A DNA stretch of 64,000 bases from an uncultured Dyadobacter sp. (GCF_946482605.1 NZ_CAMLSE010000017.1:1-64000), one strand, 5' to 3'; positions 26,760 through 34,864 are shown, counted from the stretch's first letter. Numbers and translations are program-made. The notes: generated by a model from the sequence alone, not told the origin.

Positions 26760-26991
26760 CCGTTGTAACCATTTTCTTTCTTCCTCCCAAAGCGGGCATT
26801 CGGCTCCGCAAATCAGGCATTGGGCACCTTTGATTTTTTGGTTCGGCCATCGGTAATCACCTTTGGTTACTGACTGTGTTTTTGCGAAAACCAACAGTAA
26901 GTTGACCATATACCTAAACCCACTGTTTCGTGAACGCCGCGAAAGGCGGGCATGCGACAAGCTGACTATTCCTAAACCCTTCTTCAACGTG

Positions 26992-27729
26992 ATGAAAGAA
27001 CTCAATATCGATCAGACCCTGAACCTGGTAAGCTGCGAAGCCCGCGAGCTGGAACAGTCATCCCGCTACGGCGGCTTGTTTGGTATTGCATTTGTCACGG
27101 AAGGGGAGGGTGTACTGTCGTGTGACGACGATTCCTGGCATTACGAAGAGCAGGCGATCTTTCTCCTTTCCCCCGGCCATTCATTCCAATTCAAGTCCTT
27201 TTACAGGACAAACTTGCTAACTATCTTCTTCGATCCGTTCCGCATAGCCGGGGCGGCGGATCCTTTTAACAGCTTTACAGGCATGTTCCGTGCGGTACGG
27301 GACTTGTTTTCCGTACCCAGCTTCCTGCACCGGAAAGAACTCCGGAACGAAACCGACCGGCTGGCTGTCACACACCTCGTGCGGTTGATCGAAACGGAAC
27401 TGAGCCATTTGCAGGATAGCAGCCGCGAACTTGTAGCAAACTCGGTCGCGCTTTTGGTCAATCTGGTGAAACGCAACTTGTCCGACTCGCTGCGCGCGGA
27501 GCCCGAGGCGCATTACAGCAAGGAAACCGAACGCGTGCTCACGGATGTCCGTCATATGCTGCAACAGAACGAGCACATTACCATCCAGGAAATTGCTGTC
27601 GCAATGAACACATCGCCTTACAACCTTAATAAGCTTGTGATCAAAGGTACCGGCGAGACGTTGAAGGCCATTATCACGCGCCATCGGGCAGAACTTTCCA
27701 GAGCCAAGCGGCTGGATTTGCAGGAATAG
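26992..27729 (+). CDS. AraC-like regulator with shortened DNA-binding domain
   Basis: This 245-residue protein starts MKELNIDQTLNLVSCEARELEQ and has a cupin-like AraC sensing half (YGGLFGIAFVTEGEGVLSCDDDSWHYEEQAIFLLSPGHSFQFKSF). A helical linker and only the first half of an AraC DNA-binding domain follow (ITIQEIAVAMNTSPYNLNKLVIKGTGETLKAIITRHRAELSRAKRL). The stop codon falls where the second helix-turn-helix should begin, and no remnant of that second unit is visible in any frame downstream. It may bind DNA as a dimer with one motif per chain, or act as a modulator. The open frame extends upstream to 26863, but the ATG at 26992 fits the domain start. Confidence 0.75.
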   Translation: MKELNIDQTLNLVSCEARELEQSSRYGGLFGIAFVTEGEGVLSCDDDSWHYEEQAIFLLSPGHSFQFKSFYRTNLLTIFFDPFRIAGAADPFNSFTGMFRAVRDLFSVPSFLHRKELRNETDRLAVTHLVRLIETELSHLQDSSRELVANSVALLVNLVKRNLSDSLRAEPEAHYSKETERVLTDVRHMLQQNEHITIQEIAVAMNTSPYNLNKLVIKGTGETLKAIITRHRAELSRAKRLDLQE

Positions 27730-27747
27730 GGCGATCTGATTTTCGAT

Positions 27748-27842
27748 ATCCGGGGTCCGGAGGAGCCTCCTGTTTCCAGCAACGCAGGTATTTTTTGAAA
27801 ATCCGGGCCCCGGCGGGGCCTGCTGTTTCTGGCAATGCGAGG
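27748..27842. repeat. Two imperfect direct repeats of about 41 bases
   Basis: Copies at 27748-27788 and 27801-27842 share about 80 percent identity with a period of 53 bases. Each holds a short GC-rich hairpin (GGAGG-AG-CCTCC in the first, GCCCC-GGC-GGGGC in the second). They fill the gap between two convergent genes and could act as a bidirectional terminator. Confidence 0.7.
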
Positions 27843-27843
27843 G

Positions 27844-28203
27844 TCAATGCTCCTTCACCGTGATTTCCTCCGCCTCTTGCTGCATCAAAACGCGGCCGAA
27901 TACTTCTAATGCGCTGATGGCTGGCAGCGCATACATGCCCCTTTCGGTGAGTCCGTACTCGACCCGTGGCGGCTTCTCCCGAAAGATAGTCCGGGTTACC
28001 ATTCCTTTCTTTTCCAAATCGCGGAGCTGGGTGTTCAGCATTTTGTCGGTGATGTGTGCGATGGTGTTTTTAAGGTCGCCGTAGCGCAGCGGACCGTTGG
28101 AAAGTGCCAGGATTACAGGGATTTTCCAGGTTCCGCCGATGTGCGACATCGCGAATTCTACCGGGCTGTAGTAGACCCGTTTGTCGTGGATGAAATCTTG
28201 CAT
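27844..28203 (-). CDS. HxlR family transcriptional regulator
   Basis: This 119-residue winged-helix protein has the HxlR pattern: SPVEFAMSHIGGTWKIPVILALSNGPLRYGDLKNTIAHITDKMLNTQLRDLEKKGMVTRTIFREKPPRVEYGLTERG. The G-G-x-W-K core, the D-L-K region and the wing with P-x-x-V-E-Y-x-L-T-x-x-G are all present. Members respond to reactive electrophiles or redox state. It is divergent from a VOC-family protein gene, and a strong inverted repeat lies in the shared gap, so it probably regulates that gene and itself. Confidence 0.92.
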   Translation of the reverse strand: MQDFIHDKRVYYSPVEFAMSHIGGTWKIPVILALSNGPLRYGDLKNTIAHITDKMLNTQLRDLEKKGMVTRTIFREKPPRVEYGLTERGMYALPAISALEVFGRVLMQQEAEEITVKEH

Positions 28204-28230
28204 ATCACAAATTAAAGCAATCGGTGGCTA

Positions 28231-28257
28231 ACGATACCGGGATGCATCCTTTATCGT
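28231..28257. promoter_or_regulatory. Palindrome in the HxlR/VOC divergent gap, candidate operator
   Basis: A perfect 10-base palindrome GGATGCATCC (28240-28249) is enclosed by ACGATA (28231-28236) and TATCGT (28252-28257). It sits 28-54 bases before the HxlR start and 40 bases before the -7 box of the opposite gene. Confidence 0.5.
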
Positions 28258-28296
28258 CAAAAAAGTATATAAAAGGAAAGTTAAAGGTCAATCCCC

Positions 28297-28304
28297 TAGG
28301 TTTG
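28297..28304 (+). promoter_or_regulatory. Candidate -7 box (TAGGTTTG) for the VOC protein gene
   Basis: TAGGTTTG matches TAnnTTTG exactly and would start transcription near 28311. This places the ATG at 28329 inside the transcript and excludes the upstream ATG at 28224. Confidence 0.45.
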
Positions 28305-28328
28305 CAGGCTGAACCAAAAGCCAGTTTT

Positions 28329-28925
28329 ATGAACCAGAAAGATTGGACTACCGTACCGGTGTTACCCTGCAAAGCGATCGGTGAGACGCTTTTATTTTGG
28401 GAAAATTTGGGTTTTACGATTACCTACCGACAGGATAGGCCTTACCAGTACGGCGTCGTCGAACGCAGTGGGAATCAGCTGCATTTTGTGCGCGTCAAGG
28501 GTGCTGAGGCTGGTTATACGGGTTGTTTGATCATGGTGCAGAACGTCGAACAGGCGCACATCGATTTCTGCAATGCCTTGAAAAACAGCCTGGGTCGGGT
28601 GCCGAATAAAGGTATTCCCAGGATTTCAAGAATGCGGCCCGGCCAATCCCGTTTTACGATCACCGATGTTTCCGAAAACTCCGTGATTGTAATCCAGATC
28701 GGAGAAAAAGATCAGGTAGCCTATGAAGACGCCGACCCGGCTACGCTGACGCCCCTGCAAAAGGCGATTTCACTCGCGTTACGACTGCGCGATTTTAAAG
28801 AGGACTTTCCAGCCGCCGCAAAGGTCATTGAATCGGCGCTCGCCAGAATGGATGATGGGGAAACGGAGGCGGACCGGGCAATGGCGGTTGAAATCCGGCA
28901 GTCGCTGGCGGAGCTGATGGAATGA
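28329..28925 (+). CDS. VOC family (bleomycin-resistance/glyoxalase-like) protein
   Basis: This 198-residue protein has one VOC-type alpha-beta unit pair at about 5-120: VPVLPCKAIGETLLFWENLGFTITYRQDRPYQYGVVERSGNQLHFVRV, then CLIMVQNVEQAHIDFCNALK and SRFTITDVSENSVIVIQIG. The C-terminal 70 residues are helical and acidic. It could be a small-molecule-binding or resistance protein; no enzyme residues can be assigned. An HxlR regulator is divergent from it with a palindrome between. I reject the longer upstream frame because it crosses the -7 box. Confidence 0.8.
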   Translation: MNQKDWTTVPVLPCKAIGETLLFWENLGFTITYRQDRPYQYGVVERSGNQLHFVRVKGAEAGYTGCLIMVQNVEQAHIDFCNALKNSLGRVPNKGIPRISRMRPGQSRFTITDVSENSVIVIQIGEKDQVAYEDADPATLTPLQKAISLALRLRDFKEDFPAAAKVIESALARMDDGETEADRAMAVEIRQSLAELME

Positions 28926-28962
28926 CGGGAACTGGCCACTCGGACCATAAATTATGGATTCA

Positions 28963-28970
28963 TATTTTTG
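28963..28970 (+). promoter_or_regulatory. Candidate -7 box (TATTTTTG) for the small membrane-protein operon
   Basis: TATTTTTG matches TAnnTTTG exactly; transcription would start near 28977, 29 bases before the ATG at 29006. Confidence 0.4.
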
Positions 28971-29005
28971 CGCCATACCTTTGGCGCCATTGAAATTCGT
29001 GGTTT

Positions 29006-29398
29006 ATGAATGTTTTGATAAGGCTCTTTTACATTGTTGGCTCCATTTTGCTGGTGTGGTTCAGCGTTGCTATTTTGAAAAGGTACAAGCGCCTGACCTT
29101 GCCGCAGGCCTATATTGAAGTCGATAGCGTGCAGATGATGCTGAACGATGTAAGGAAGGTCTTTCCTACTGTTTCTACCATCGGTTTCAACAGCAACGTC
29201 AGTGCCGACAGAAAGGGCGTTTTGTATTTCAAGTCCGCGCTTGCCCTGGCGCCTGTTGTTGTTGCCTTGGGGGAGTCCGACACGACGCTGATCCTCAACG
29301 ACACCTCATTTCCGGCATTAGACCGCGAAGATTACGAATGTTTGCTTTCGGGCGGAAGTAAAAACATGAATTATAAACTTGTCCGAATCAGACGCTGA
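29006..29398 (+). CDS. Small protein with one N-terminal membrane segment, function unknown
   Basis: This 130-residue protein starts MNVLIRLFYIVGSILLVWFSVAILKRY, a single membrane anchor with the basic end on the cytoplasmic side, or an uncleaved signal. The rest has a mixed alpha-beta look (YIEVDSVQMMLNDVRKVFPTVSTIGF, GVLYFKSALALAPVVVALGE, TTLILNDTSFPALDREDYECLLSGG). I do not recognise a family. It lies one base upstream of a polytopic membrane protein gene and the two are certainly co-transcribed, so it may be an accessory subunit of that protein. Confidence 0.75.
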   Translation: MNVLIRLFYIVGSILLVWFSVAILKRYKRLTLPQAYIEVDSVQMMLNDVRKVFPTVSTIGFNSNVSADRKGVLYFKSALALAPVVVALGESDTTLILNDTSFPALDREDYECLLSGGSKNMNYKLVRIRR

Positions 29399-29399
29399 T

Positions 29400-30731
29400 A
29401 TGTTGCTTTTCTTGTTGTTGGTCGTTTTTGCAATCGGTACCCATTTCCTGCTCAGAAAATTCTTCGGTCTCGATGGCCTGCTGACTTATCCAATCGCTTT
29501 TGCCCTGGTTTTTGCGATGGTTTCCTATTTTTATTACCTGAGCCTCCTGTCCGGCATCGGGTATGAATGGGTGCTGGGAGGGGGGACTGTGCTGGTTGGT
29601 TTAGTCGGGGTTAAACTTTTTAGGGAGGATAAAGCCGCGTTGTTTCTGAAACCTAAAGATTTGCAGGATATGCTGTTTTTAGTGGCATTCGGTATTGCCA
29701 TTACCATGCTCTTCCGGCATCGTATCCATCGCTGGGGCGACTGGGATGCCTGGGCGATATGGAACCTGCATGCCAAATTTCTTGCAGATCCGGAGCGGTG
29801 GCGGCATATGTTCACCAACCAAATGGCCCCAACGCACCCAGACTACCCGCTTATGCTCCCGTCTGTCGTCGCTTTGTTCTGGCGGGCAATCGGGACGGTG
29901 ACACCGGTTGTACCGATGCTTGTCTCGAACCTGGTTTACGTTGCGGTCCCGATCACCGTTTTTACGGCATTGAAGCGGTCCGGTTATCGGGTTCTGGCGA
30001 TTGTTTCAGTACCCGTTTTTATTTTTGATCACAAATTCAATGAGCTGGCAGGTTCACAATATGCCGACACGCTCCTGGCGCTTTTTATTCTGATCACTTT
30101 CATCGTCTGCAACGAAGCGAAATCCGCGATGCGACCGCCGCTTTTCTCCTTGCTGGGCCTGGTCGCTGCGAGCAGTGCCTGGATCAAAAATGAAGGTCTG
30201 CTCTTTTTTGTCGTTTTTTTTAGTGTATTCTTATTCTTCCATCGTAAAAAGCCTGCACATATCGGGCTGTTTTTGGTGGGGGCAGCATTACCACTTTGTG
30301 TACTGGTCCATTTCAAACTGGCACTTGCACCGCCGAACGATCTGATCCACGAGGGCAGAAATGAAAGTATGCTATCGCTTCTGCTTCGTCCCGATCGCTA
30401 CATGGTGATTGCCGAACACGCCATTCGTACACTGGTAAGCGACTATTGGGTGTCACTCGTGTTAATCGGCGTAGTGTGGGTGAGGCGGGTTGCATGGACG
30501 GGTACACTGTCTTTTTGGGTATTATCGCTGCTATTACTCGGTTATTTCGCCGTTTACCTCATCACGCCGCATGACCTGGTATGGCATGTCAGTAATTCCA
30601 TCGACCGGTTACTGCATCAAGTGTATCCGGCCTGTATTTACGTGCTGCTGATGAAATTGGCGCAGCCGGGCATGATCCACCGTTCCACAGGCAAACCTGC
30701 TGTCGATCATCTTGCTAAAATCGGTCAATAA
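29400..30731 (+). CDS. Polytopic membrane protein, glycosyltransferase family 39-like
   Basis: This 443-residue protein has about ten to twelve hydrophobic segments. After the first ones a loop reads HRIHRWGDWDAWAIWNLHAKFL and then NQMAPTHPDYPLMLP. An Asp-containing first loop followed by an HPDYPL-type segment resembles the GT-C fold (ArnT/PMT-like enzymes that use lipid-linked sugar donors), although overall similarity is too weak to assign a donor or acceptor. It begins one base after the stop of the 29006 gene. An alternative TTG start at 29379 would overlap that gene. It probably modifies a lipid or exported protein. Confidence 0.6.
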   Translation: MLLFLLLVVFAIGTHFLLRKFFGLDGLLTYPIAFALVFAMVSYFYYLSLLSGIGYEWVLGGGTVLVGLVGVKLFREDKAALFLKPKDLQDMLFLVAFGIAITMLFRHRIHRWGDWDAWAIWNLHAKFLADPERWRHMFTNQMAPTHPDYPLMLPSVVALFWRAIGTVTPVVPMLVSNLVYVAVPITVFTALKRSGYRVLAIVSVPVFIFDHKFNELAGSQYADTLLALFILITFIVCNEAKSAMRPPLFSLLGLVAASSAWIKNEGLLFFVVFFSVFLFFHRKKPAHIGLFLVGAALPLCVLVHFKLALAPPNDLIHEGRNESMLSLLLRPDRYMVIAEHAIRTLVSDYWVSLVLIGVVWVRRVAWTGTLSFWVLSLLLLGYFAVYLITPHDLVWHVSNSIDRLLHQVYPACIYVLLMKLAQPGMIHRSTGKPAVDHLAKIGQ

Positions 30732-30770
30732 ATGATTAAATGCCGGTACATGCTGATAGGTATTTTGGGC

Positions 30771-30778
30771 TAATTTTG
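30771..30778 (+). promoter_or_regulatory. Candidate -7 box (TAATTTTG) for the DUF885 operon
   Basis: TAATTTTG matches TAnnTTTG exactly, with transcription expected near 30785, 24 bases before the ATG at 30809. Confidence 0.4.
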
Positions 30779-30808
30779 GTAAAACTCAATCTTAATATCC
30801 TGAATCCT

Positions 30809-32596
30809 ATGATGCATAACTACGTAACGCGCTCGCGTTGGGCGGTTTTCCTTTTTTGCTGGCTCGCCGCGTTCGGGGCCGCAGCGCAGTCATCGAAATC
30901 CAAATTTAACCTATATGAACAAACCAGCGAAGTAGCCGGGCTCGTGACCCGTTATGCACAGGATTTCCGTGCGGTGAAATACTTTTATGGTCCCATGCCC
31001 ACAGGCGGGCGCGGACAGCAGGGGGCGACATTAAACTCGCCTGAGCAACGGAAAAGGTTGCGGGAAGTGGGTGCGGATTACCTGGGAAAGCTCGCAAATA
31101 TGGATTTTAATGCGATGAGCATTTATGGTAAAGTGGATTACCTGCTGCTAAAACGCAATATTGACGACGATTTGCTCACGCTCGCACAAGAGGAAAAGGA
31201 GTATGGTCAAATTGAAAAACACATTCCTTTTGCCGCAGGGATCTATGAGTTGGAGAAAGGTCGCCGGAGAGGGGCTACCGTGGACGGGCAGGCGGTTGCG
31301 GGAAAGTTGAACGATTTGCAGAAAGAAGTAAAGAAGGCAGAAGAGTCTTTCAAAAAGCTGGAATCGATCGATATGCCGCTGTCGCGCATGGGTGTGGAAG
31401 CGGTGACCGGCCTGGAAGCGCGTTTAAAAAGCACTTTTGAATTTTATAACGGTTATGACCCGCTGTTTACATGGTGGGTTCCAAAACCTTATAAAACGCT
31501 GGACAGCACACTGCACGCCTATTCTAAACTGATTCGTAGCAAGGGAAAGCTCAATACGACGCAGAAAGAGGATGCCAGCGGCATTAAGGGCGTTCCAATT
31601 GGTCGTGAGGAGCTGATCCGCCAACTGGGTACCGAGATGATCAGCTACACGCCCGATGAACTGATTGAGTTGGCTAACAAGGAATTTGCTTGGTGTGATA
31701 AGGAATTGCTGAAAGCATCGGCGGAAATGGGTTTTGGTAATGATTGGAAAAAGGCACAGGAAAAGGTCAAGAATAGCTACGTCCCGGCTGGCACCCAACC
31801 CGAACTGATCCTGAAACTTTACAACGACGCGAAGGAGTTTATCCTCAAAAACAACCTCATCGACTATCCCGAAATAGCGGACGAAACCTGGGGAATGCAG
31901 ATGATGACGCCCGAAAGACAACTGGTAAATCCGTTTTTTCTCGGGGGCAGGGACATTATTATATCGTACCCGACCAATACCATGGCGCATGATGATAAGC
32001 TCATGAGCATGCGGGGCAATAATCCGTTTTTCTCGCGCTCGACCGTGCATCATGAGCTTGTGCCGGGGCACCATTTGCAGTATTATATGAACAGTCGCTA
32101 CAAATCCTATCGCAGCGATTTCCGCACGCCGTTCTGGACGGAGGGCTGGGCATTATACTGGGAGCTGCTTTTGTACGACAAAGGCTTTGCCAAAACCCCC
32201 GAGGAACGTATCGGGATGCTTTTCTGGCGGATGCACCGCTGCGCGCGGATCATCTTCTCCCTTAATTATCATTTGGGCAAATGGACGCCGCAGGAATGCA
32301 TCGATTTCCTCGTCGACCGCGTCGGGCATGAGCGGGCCAATGCGGAAGGGGAGGTAAGGCGTTCGTTCGAGGGGAATTACAGTCCGCTTTACCAGGTAGC
32401 CTACCTGATTGGCGGCTTGCAGTTGTTCTGCCTCAAAAAGGAGCTTGTCGATAGCGGTAAAATGACTTTCAAGCAATTTCACGATGCGGTCATGAAGGAG
32501 AATAACATGCCGATCGAAATGGTGCGTGCGACGCTCACCAACCAGTCATTGAAATCTGATTTCAAAACCCAATGGAAGTTCTACCAGTTTAAATAA
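30809..32596 (+). CDS. DUF885 family exported protein (putative metallohydrolase)
   Basis: This 595-residue protein has a signal peptide (RSRWAVFLFCWLAAFGAAAQ), a helical middle, and the DUF885 signature TVHHELVPGHHLQYYMNSR followed by FWTEGWALYWELLLYDKGF. The H-E-L-V-P-G-H-H segment and the later Glu in TEGWALY look like zinc ligands plus the catalytic Glu of a gluzincin-type peptidase. The end (SLKSDFKTQWKFYQFK) is also typical of the family. It should act in the periplasm on peptides or esters. The M61 peptidase gene follows 23 bases later, so the two form an exported hydrolase operon. The start is chosen at 30809 to give a normal signal peptide and fit the promoter. Confidence 0.85.
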   Translation: MMHNYVTRSRWAVFLFCWLAAFGAAAQSSKSKFNLYEQTSEVAGLVTRYAQDFRAVKYFYGPMPTGGRGQQGATLNSPEQRKRLREVGADYLGKLANMDFNAMSIYGKVDYLLLKRNIDDDLLTLAQEEKEYGQIEKHIPFAAGIYELEKGRRRGATVDGQAVAGKLNDLQKEVKKAEESFKKLESIDMPLSRMGVEAVTGLEARLKSTFEFYNGYDPLFTWWVPKPYKTLDSTLHAYSKLIRSKGKLNTTQKEDASGIKGVPIGREELIRQLGTEMISYTPDELIELANKEFAWCDKELLKASAEMGFGNDWKKAQEKVKNSYVPAGTQPELILKLYNDAKEFILKNNLIDYPEIADETWGMQMMTPERQLVNPFFLGGRDIIISYPTNTMAHDDKLMSMRGNNPFFSRSTVHHELVPGHHLQYYMNSRYKSYRSDFRTPFWTEGWALYWELLLYDKGFAKTPEERIGMLFWRMHRCARIIFSLNYHLGKWTPQECIDFLVDRVGHERANAEGEVRRSFEGNYSPLYQVAYLIGGLQLFCLKKELVDSGKMTFKQFHDAVMKENNMPIEMVRATLTNQSLKSDFKTQWKFYQFK

Positions 32597-32619
32597 CCTT
32601 CATAAATCACTCCTGCATC

Positions 32620-34170
32620 ATGAATTTCAATAATGCACAGCGCTGGCTATGCCTCCTGGCGACGCATTGTCTGGTAGCCGGTGCGATTGCCCAAAAGTCA
32701 GGGCCTGTTCGGTTTACCGTTTCCATGCCCGAGCCGGCCGACCATATTTTTCACGTTACGATGGACTGGAAAGCGGGTAATGGCGACAGCACGCGGCTGA
32801 AACTGCCCGATTGGCAACCCGGCTATTACCAGCTCATGGATTACGCTTCGAACATTGCGGGGCTGGTTGTAAAAGATGAAAATGGCAAAGTGCTGTCTTG
32901 GGTAAAATCAGACAAAAACAGCTGGGCTGTTGCGACAAAAGGCGTACGCAGCCTGCATGCCGAATACGATGTGAAGACTACCCGCAAGTTTGTGGCAACC
33001 AGTTATCTGGACGGAGAGCATGGCTACATTACGCCTGTGAGTATGTTTATGCATGAAGCAGGGAAGCTCAAAACACCAGCCGAAGTGACGATTCGGCCCT
33101 ACAAAGACTGGAACCGCGTTGCTACCGGACTGGATTCTGTGGCTGGCCAATCGCTTACGTACATTGCCCCGGATTTCGATATCTTATATGACAGTCCGCT
33201 GCTCGTCGGTAACTTAGATGAATTGCCAGCATTTCAGGTCAAAGGCATTCCGCACCGGTTTATCGGCTACAAACTGGGTAGATTTGATAGGATTAGGCTC
33301 ATGTCCGACATTCAAAAAATTGTCGAAAAGGCCTCTGCGCTCATTGGCGACATTCCTTATAAGCACTACAATTTCATCGCGATCGGTCCGGGCCAGGGCG
33401 GCATCGAACATTTGAATTCGACGACCATCAGTTTCAGCGGCGATGAACTGGATTCGCGCGGCTGGAACAGTATGCTGGGATTCATCACCCATGAGTATTT
33501 CCATCATTACAATGTCAAACGCATTCGTCCCGTCGAACTGGGGCCATTTGACTACGACAAAGGCAGTAAGACCAATATGCTTTGGGTTTCAGAGGGGCTG
33601 ACTGTTTACTACGAACCGTTGATCATGCGGGCCGCGGGCCTGACGAGCGAGGGGGAATTGCTCGATTTCTTCCAAAAGCAAATCGCCAGTGTTGAAACCA
33701 AGCCGGGCCGCCTTTTTCAGACCCTCGCCCAGGCCAGCGCCGAAACCTGGTCCGACGGCCCTTTCGGCCGCACCGGCGACGCCGTCAATAAGACCATCTC
33801 ATATTACCAGAAAGGGCCGGTTGTAGGCCTGCTCTTCGACCTTGCGATCCGGCACGAAACCAGGAACAAGCGCTCGCTCGACGACGTGATGCGGAAGCTT
33901 TATCAGGATTTTTACATTAAAAAGAACCGCGGCTTTACCGAAGAGGAACTTCGCGCCACGATCGAAAGCGTAGCCGGGAGGAAACTGGACGAATTATTCA
34001 GCTACATCTACACCACCGCCGAGCCGGATTACAAGAAATACCTGGGGTATGCGGGGCTGGAAATCGACGTCACGACGGATAAGCATTTTGGGACATTTGA
34101 GATTAGGAAAATGGCCTCGCCAGATGCTTTGCAGCGGGAAATATTTAGGAGTTGGAGTCGGGAGAATTAG
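32620..34170 (+). CDS. M61 family metallopeptidase (glycyl aminopeptidase-like), short form
   Basis: This 516-residue protein has a signal peptide (LATHCLVAGAIAQ), an N-terminal beta domain (VRFTVSMPEPADHIFHVTMDW, then LKLPDWQPGYYQLMDYASNI), and the catalytic M61 domain with HEYFHHY (His291, Glu292, His295) and the third ligand region WVSEGLTVYYE (Glu325). M61 enzymes usually continue with a PDZ domain after the SYIYTT...Y-L-x-x-A-G-L segment. Here that segment is followed by only about 35 residues, so the PDZ is missing or a remnant. It probably trims N-terminal residues from peptides in the periplasm. It follows the DUF885 gene in one operon. Confidence 0.88.
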   Translation: MNFNNAQRWLCLLATHCLVAGAIAQKSGPVRFTVSMPEPADHIFHVTMDWKAGNGDSTRLKLPDWQPGYYQLMDYASNIAGLVVKDENGKVLSWVKSDKNSWAVATKGVRSLHAEYDVKTTRKFVATSYLDGEHGYITPVSMFMHEAGKLKTPAEVTIRPYKDWNRVATGLDSVAGQSLTYIAPDFDILYDSPLLVGNLDELPAFQVKGIPHRFIGYKLGRFDRIRLMSDIQKIVEKASALIGDIPYKHYNFIAIGPGQGGIEHLNSTTISFSGDELDSRGWNSMLGFITHEYFHHYNVKRIRPVELGPFDYDKGSKTNMLWVSEGLTVYYEPLIMRAAGLTSEGELLDFFQKQIASVETKPGRLFQTLAQASAETWSDGPFGRTGDAVNKTISYYQKGPVVGLLFDLAIRHETRNKRSLDDVMRKLYQDFYIKKNRGFTEEELRATIESVAGRKLDELFSYIYTTAEPDYKKYLGYAGLEIDVTTDKHFGTFEIRKMASPDALQREIFRSWSREN

Positions 34171-34200
34171 TGCTGACCGCGCTTTGTTTTCTCGCGGCAA

Positions 34201-34587
34201 TTACATTAACTCCAATATACTAATTCTTTCAAAATGCCTCTTGTTTAAGGTTGCAAGAGGCATTTTGTTTAAGACAGCAGTTGCAGCAATCAGAAGGTCT
34301 GGAATGGCGATCTGTTTACTTTCCCGTTTGAGTGTAGCGTTGATTCCAATTGCAACATCAATTGATACTTCTGAAACCGGTATAACTTCAATGTTTGCAA
34401 AAATCGAATTCCACAGTTCAAGTTGCTTTTCGGTTGCTCCGGAATAGATTTCATATTTTGCTATGACAGACGTTGCAAACTTGAACTTCTGCTCAGCCAG
34501 TTTCATCCATTCCGTTCGATCTTTGTTGGTTTTTCGGAAGTAGTCGATTAGTACAGAGCTGTCCACCAAGACTTTTCTTACCTCCAT
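34201..34587 (-). CDS. PIN domain toxin (VapC-like ribonuclease)
   Basis: This 128-residue protein matches the PIN layout: VLVDSSVLIDYF with Asp9, then KYEIYSG with Glu46, then IPDLLIAATAVLNKMPLATLNKRHFE with Asp97. The usual last acidic site is Asn115 here. PIN toxins cut RNA and are held inactive by a partner antitoxin. The antitoxin gene overlaps its start by 10 bases. Both genes are visibly richer in A+T than their neighbours, so recent transfer is likely. A perfect 13-base-pair hairpin lies within the 3' third of the coding region. Confidence 0.85.
   Translation of the reverse strand: MEVRKVLVDSSVLIDYFRKTNKDRTEWMKLAEQKFKFATSVIAKYEIYSGATEKQLELWNSIFANIEVIPVSEVSIDVAIGINATLKRESKQIAIPDLLIAATAVLNKMPLATLNKRHFERISILELM
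34231..34270 (+). terminator. Intragenic terminator hairpin for the M61 operon
   Basis: AAAATGCCTCTTG (34231-34243) and CAAGAGGCATTTT (34254-34266) are perfect 13-base arms with a 10-base loop. On the plus strand they end in TTTTGTTT, suited to stopping transcription of the DUF885-M61 operon, although they lie inside the opposing toxin gene. The minus-strand side has no T-tract. Confidence 0.65.
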
Positions 34588-34799
34588 TTCGATAGCATCC
34601 TTCTGTTATTTTCAATGGTTTTTATTTGCTCTTTTGTGGCGGTAGGGCCATTTCTTAACAGGGTAGCAAAGTCTGTATCGTGTTGTTGCGTTTGTGTTTC
34701 GTTTTCAATGATTGTTTTTAATCGCTTCAATTGACTCGCAGGTAGTTTTTTGACGATGTCAACAAGCTGATCAAAAGTCATCTCTGTTTGAACTTGCAT
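34578..34799 (-). CDS. Antitoxin of the PIN pair
   Basis: This 73-residue acidic helical protein starts MQVQTEMTFDQLVDIVKKLPASQLKRLKTIIENE and ends KTIENNRRMLSKWR. Small size, a charged flexible C-terminal half and a 10-base overlap with the PIN toxin gene mark it as the antitoxin that would bind and neutralise it and repress the operon. The start at 34799 is 8 codons shorter than the longest frame; both lie within the predicted transcript. The N-terminal half has the look of the DUF2281-like antitoxins, but I cannot be sure of the family. Confidence 0.75.
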   Translation of the reverse strand: MQVQTEMTFDQLVDIVKKLPASQLKRLKTIIENETQTQQHDTDFATLLRNGPTATKEQIKTIENNRRMLSKWR

Positions 34800-34837
34800 A
34801 GTGTCTGTCGTTGAAAGTGTCACATAATTTACTTTCT

Positions 34838-34845
34838 CAAATTTA
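34838..34845 (-). promoter_or_regulatory. Candidate -7 box (TAAATTTG) for the toxin-antitoxin operon
   Basis: Read on the minus strand, 34845 to 34838 is TAAATTTG, an exact TAnnTTTG match. Transcription would start near 34831, 32 bases before the antitoxin ATG. It sits 20 bases beyond the stop of the upstream peptidase. Confidence 0.4.
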
Positions 34846-34864
34846 CAACAATTTCAATAGATCA

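Noticed and set aside
26863..26991. Upstream extension of the AraC-like gene
   Set aside because: The added residues are basic and low in domain character; the ATG at 26992 fits the sensing-domain start.
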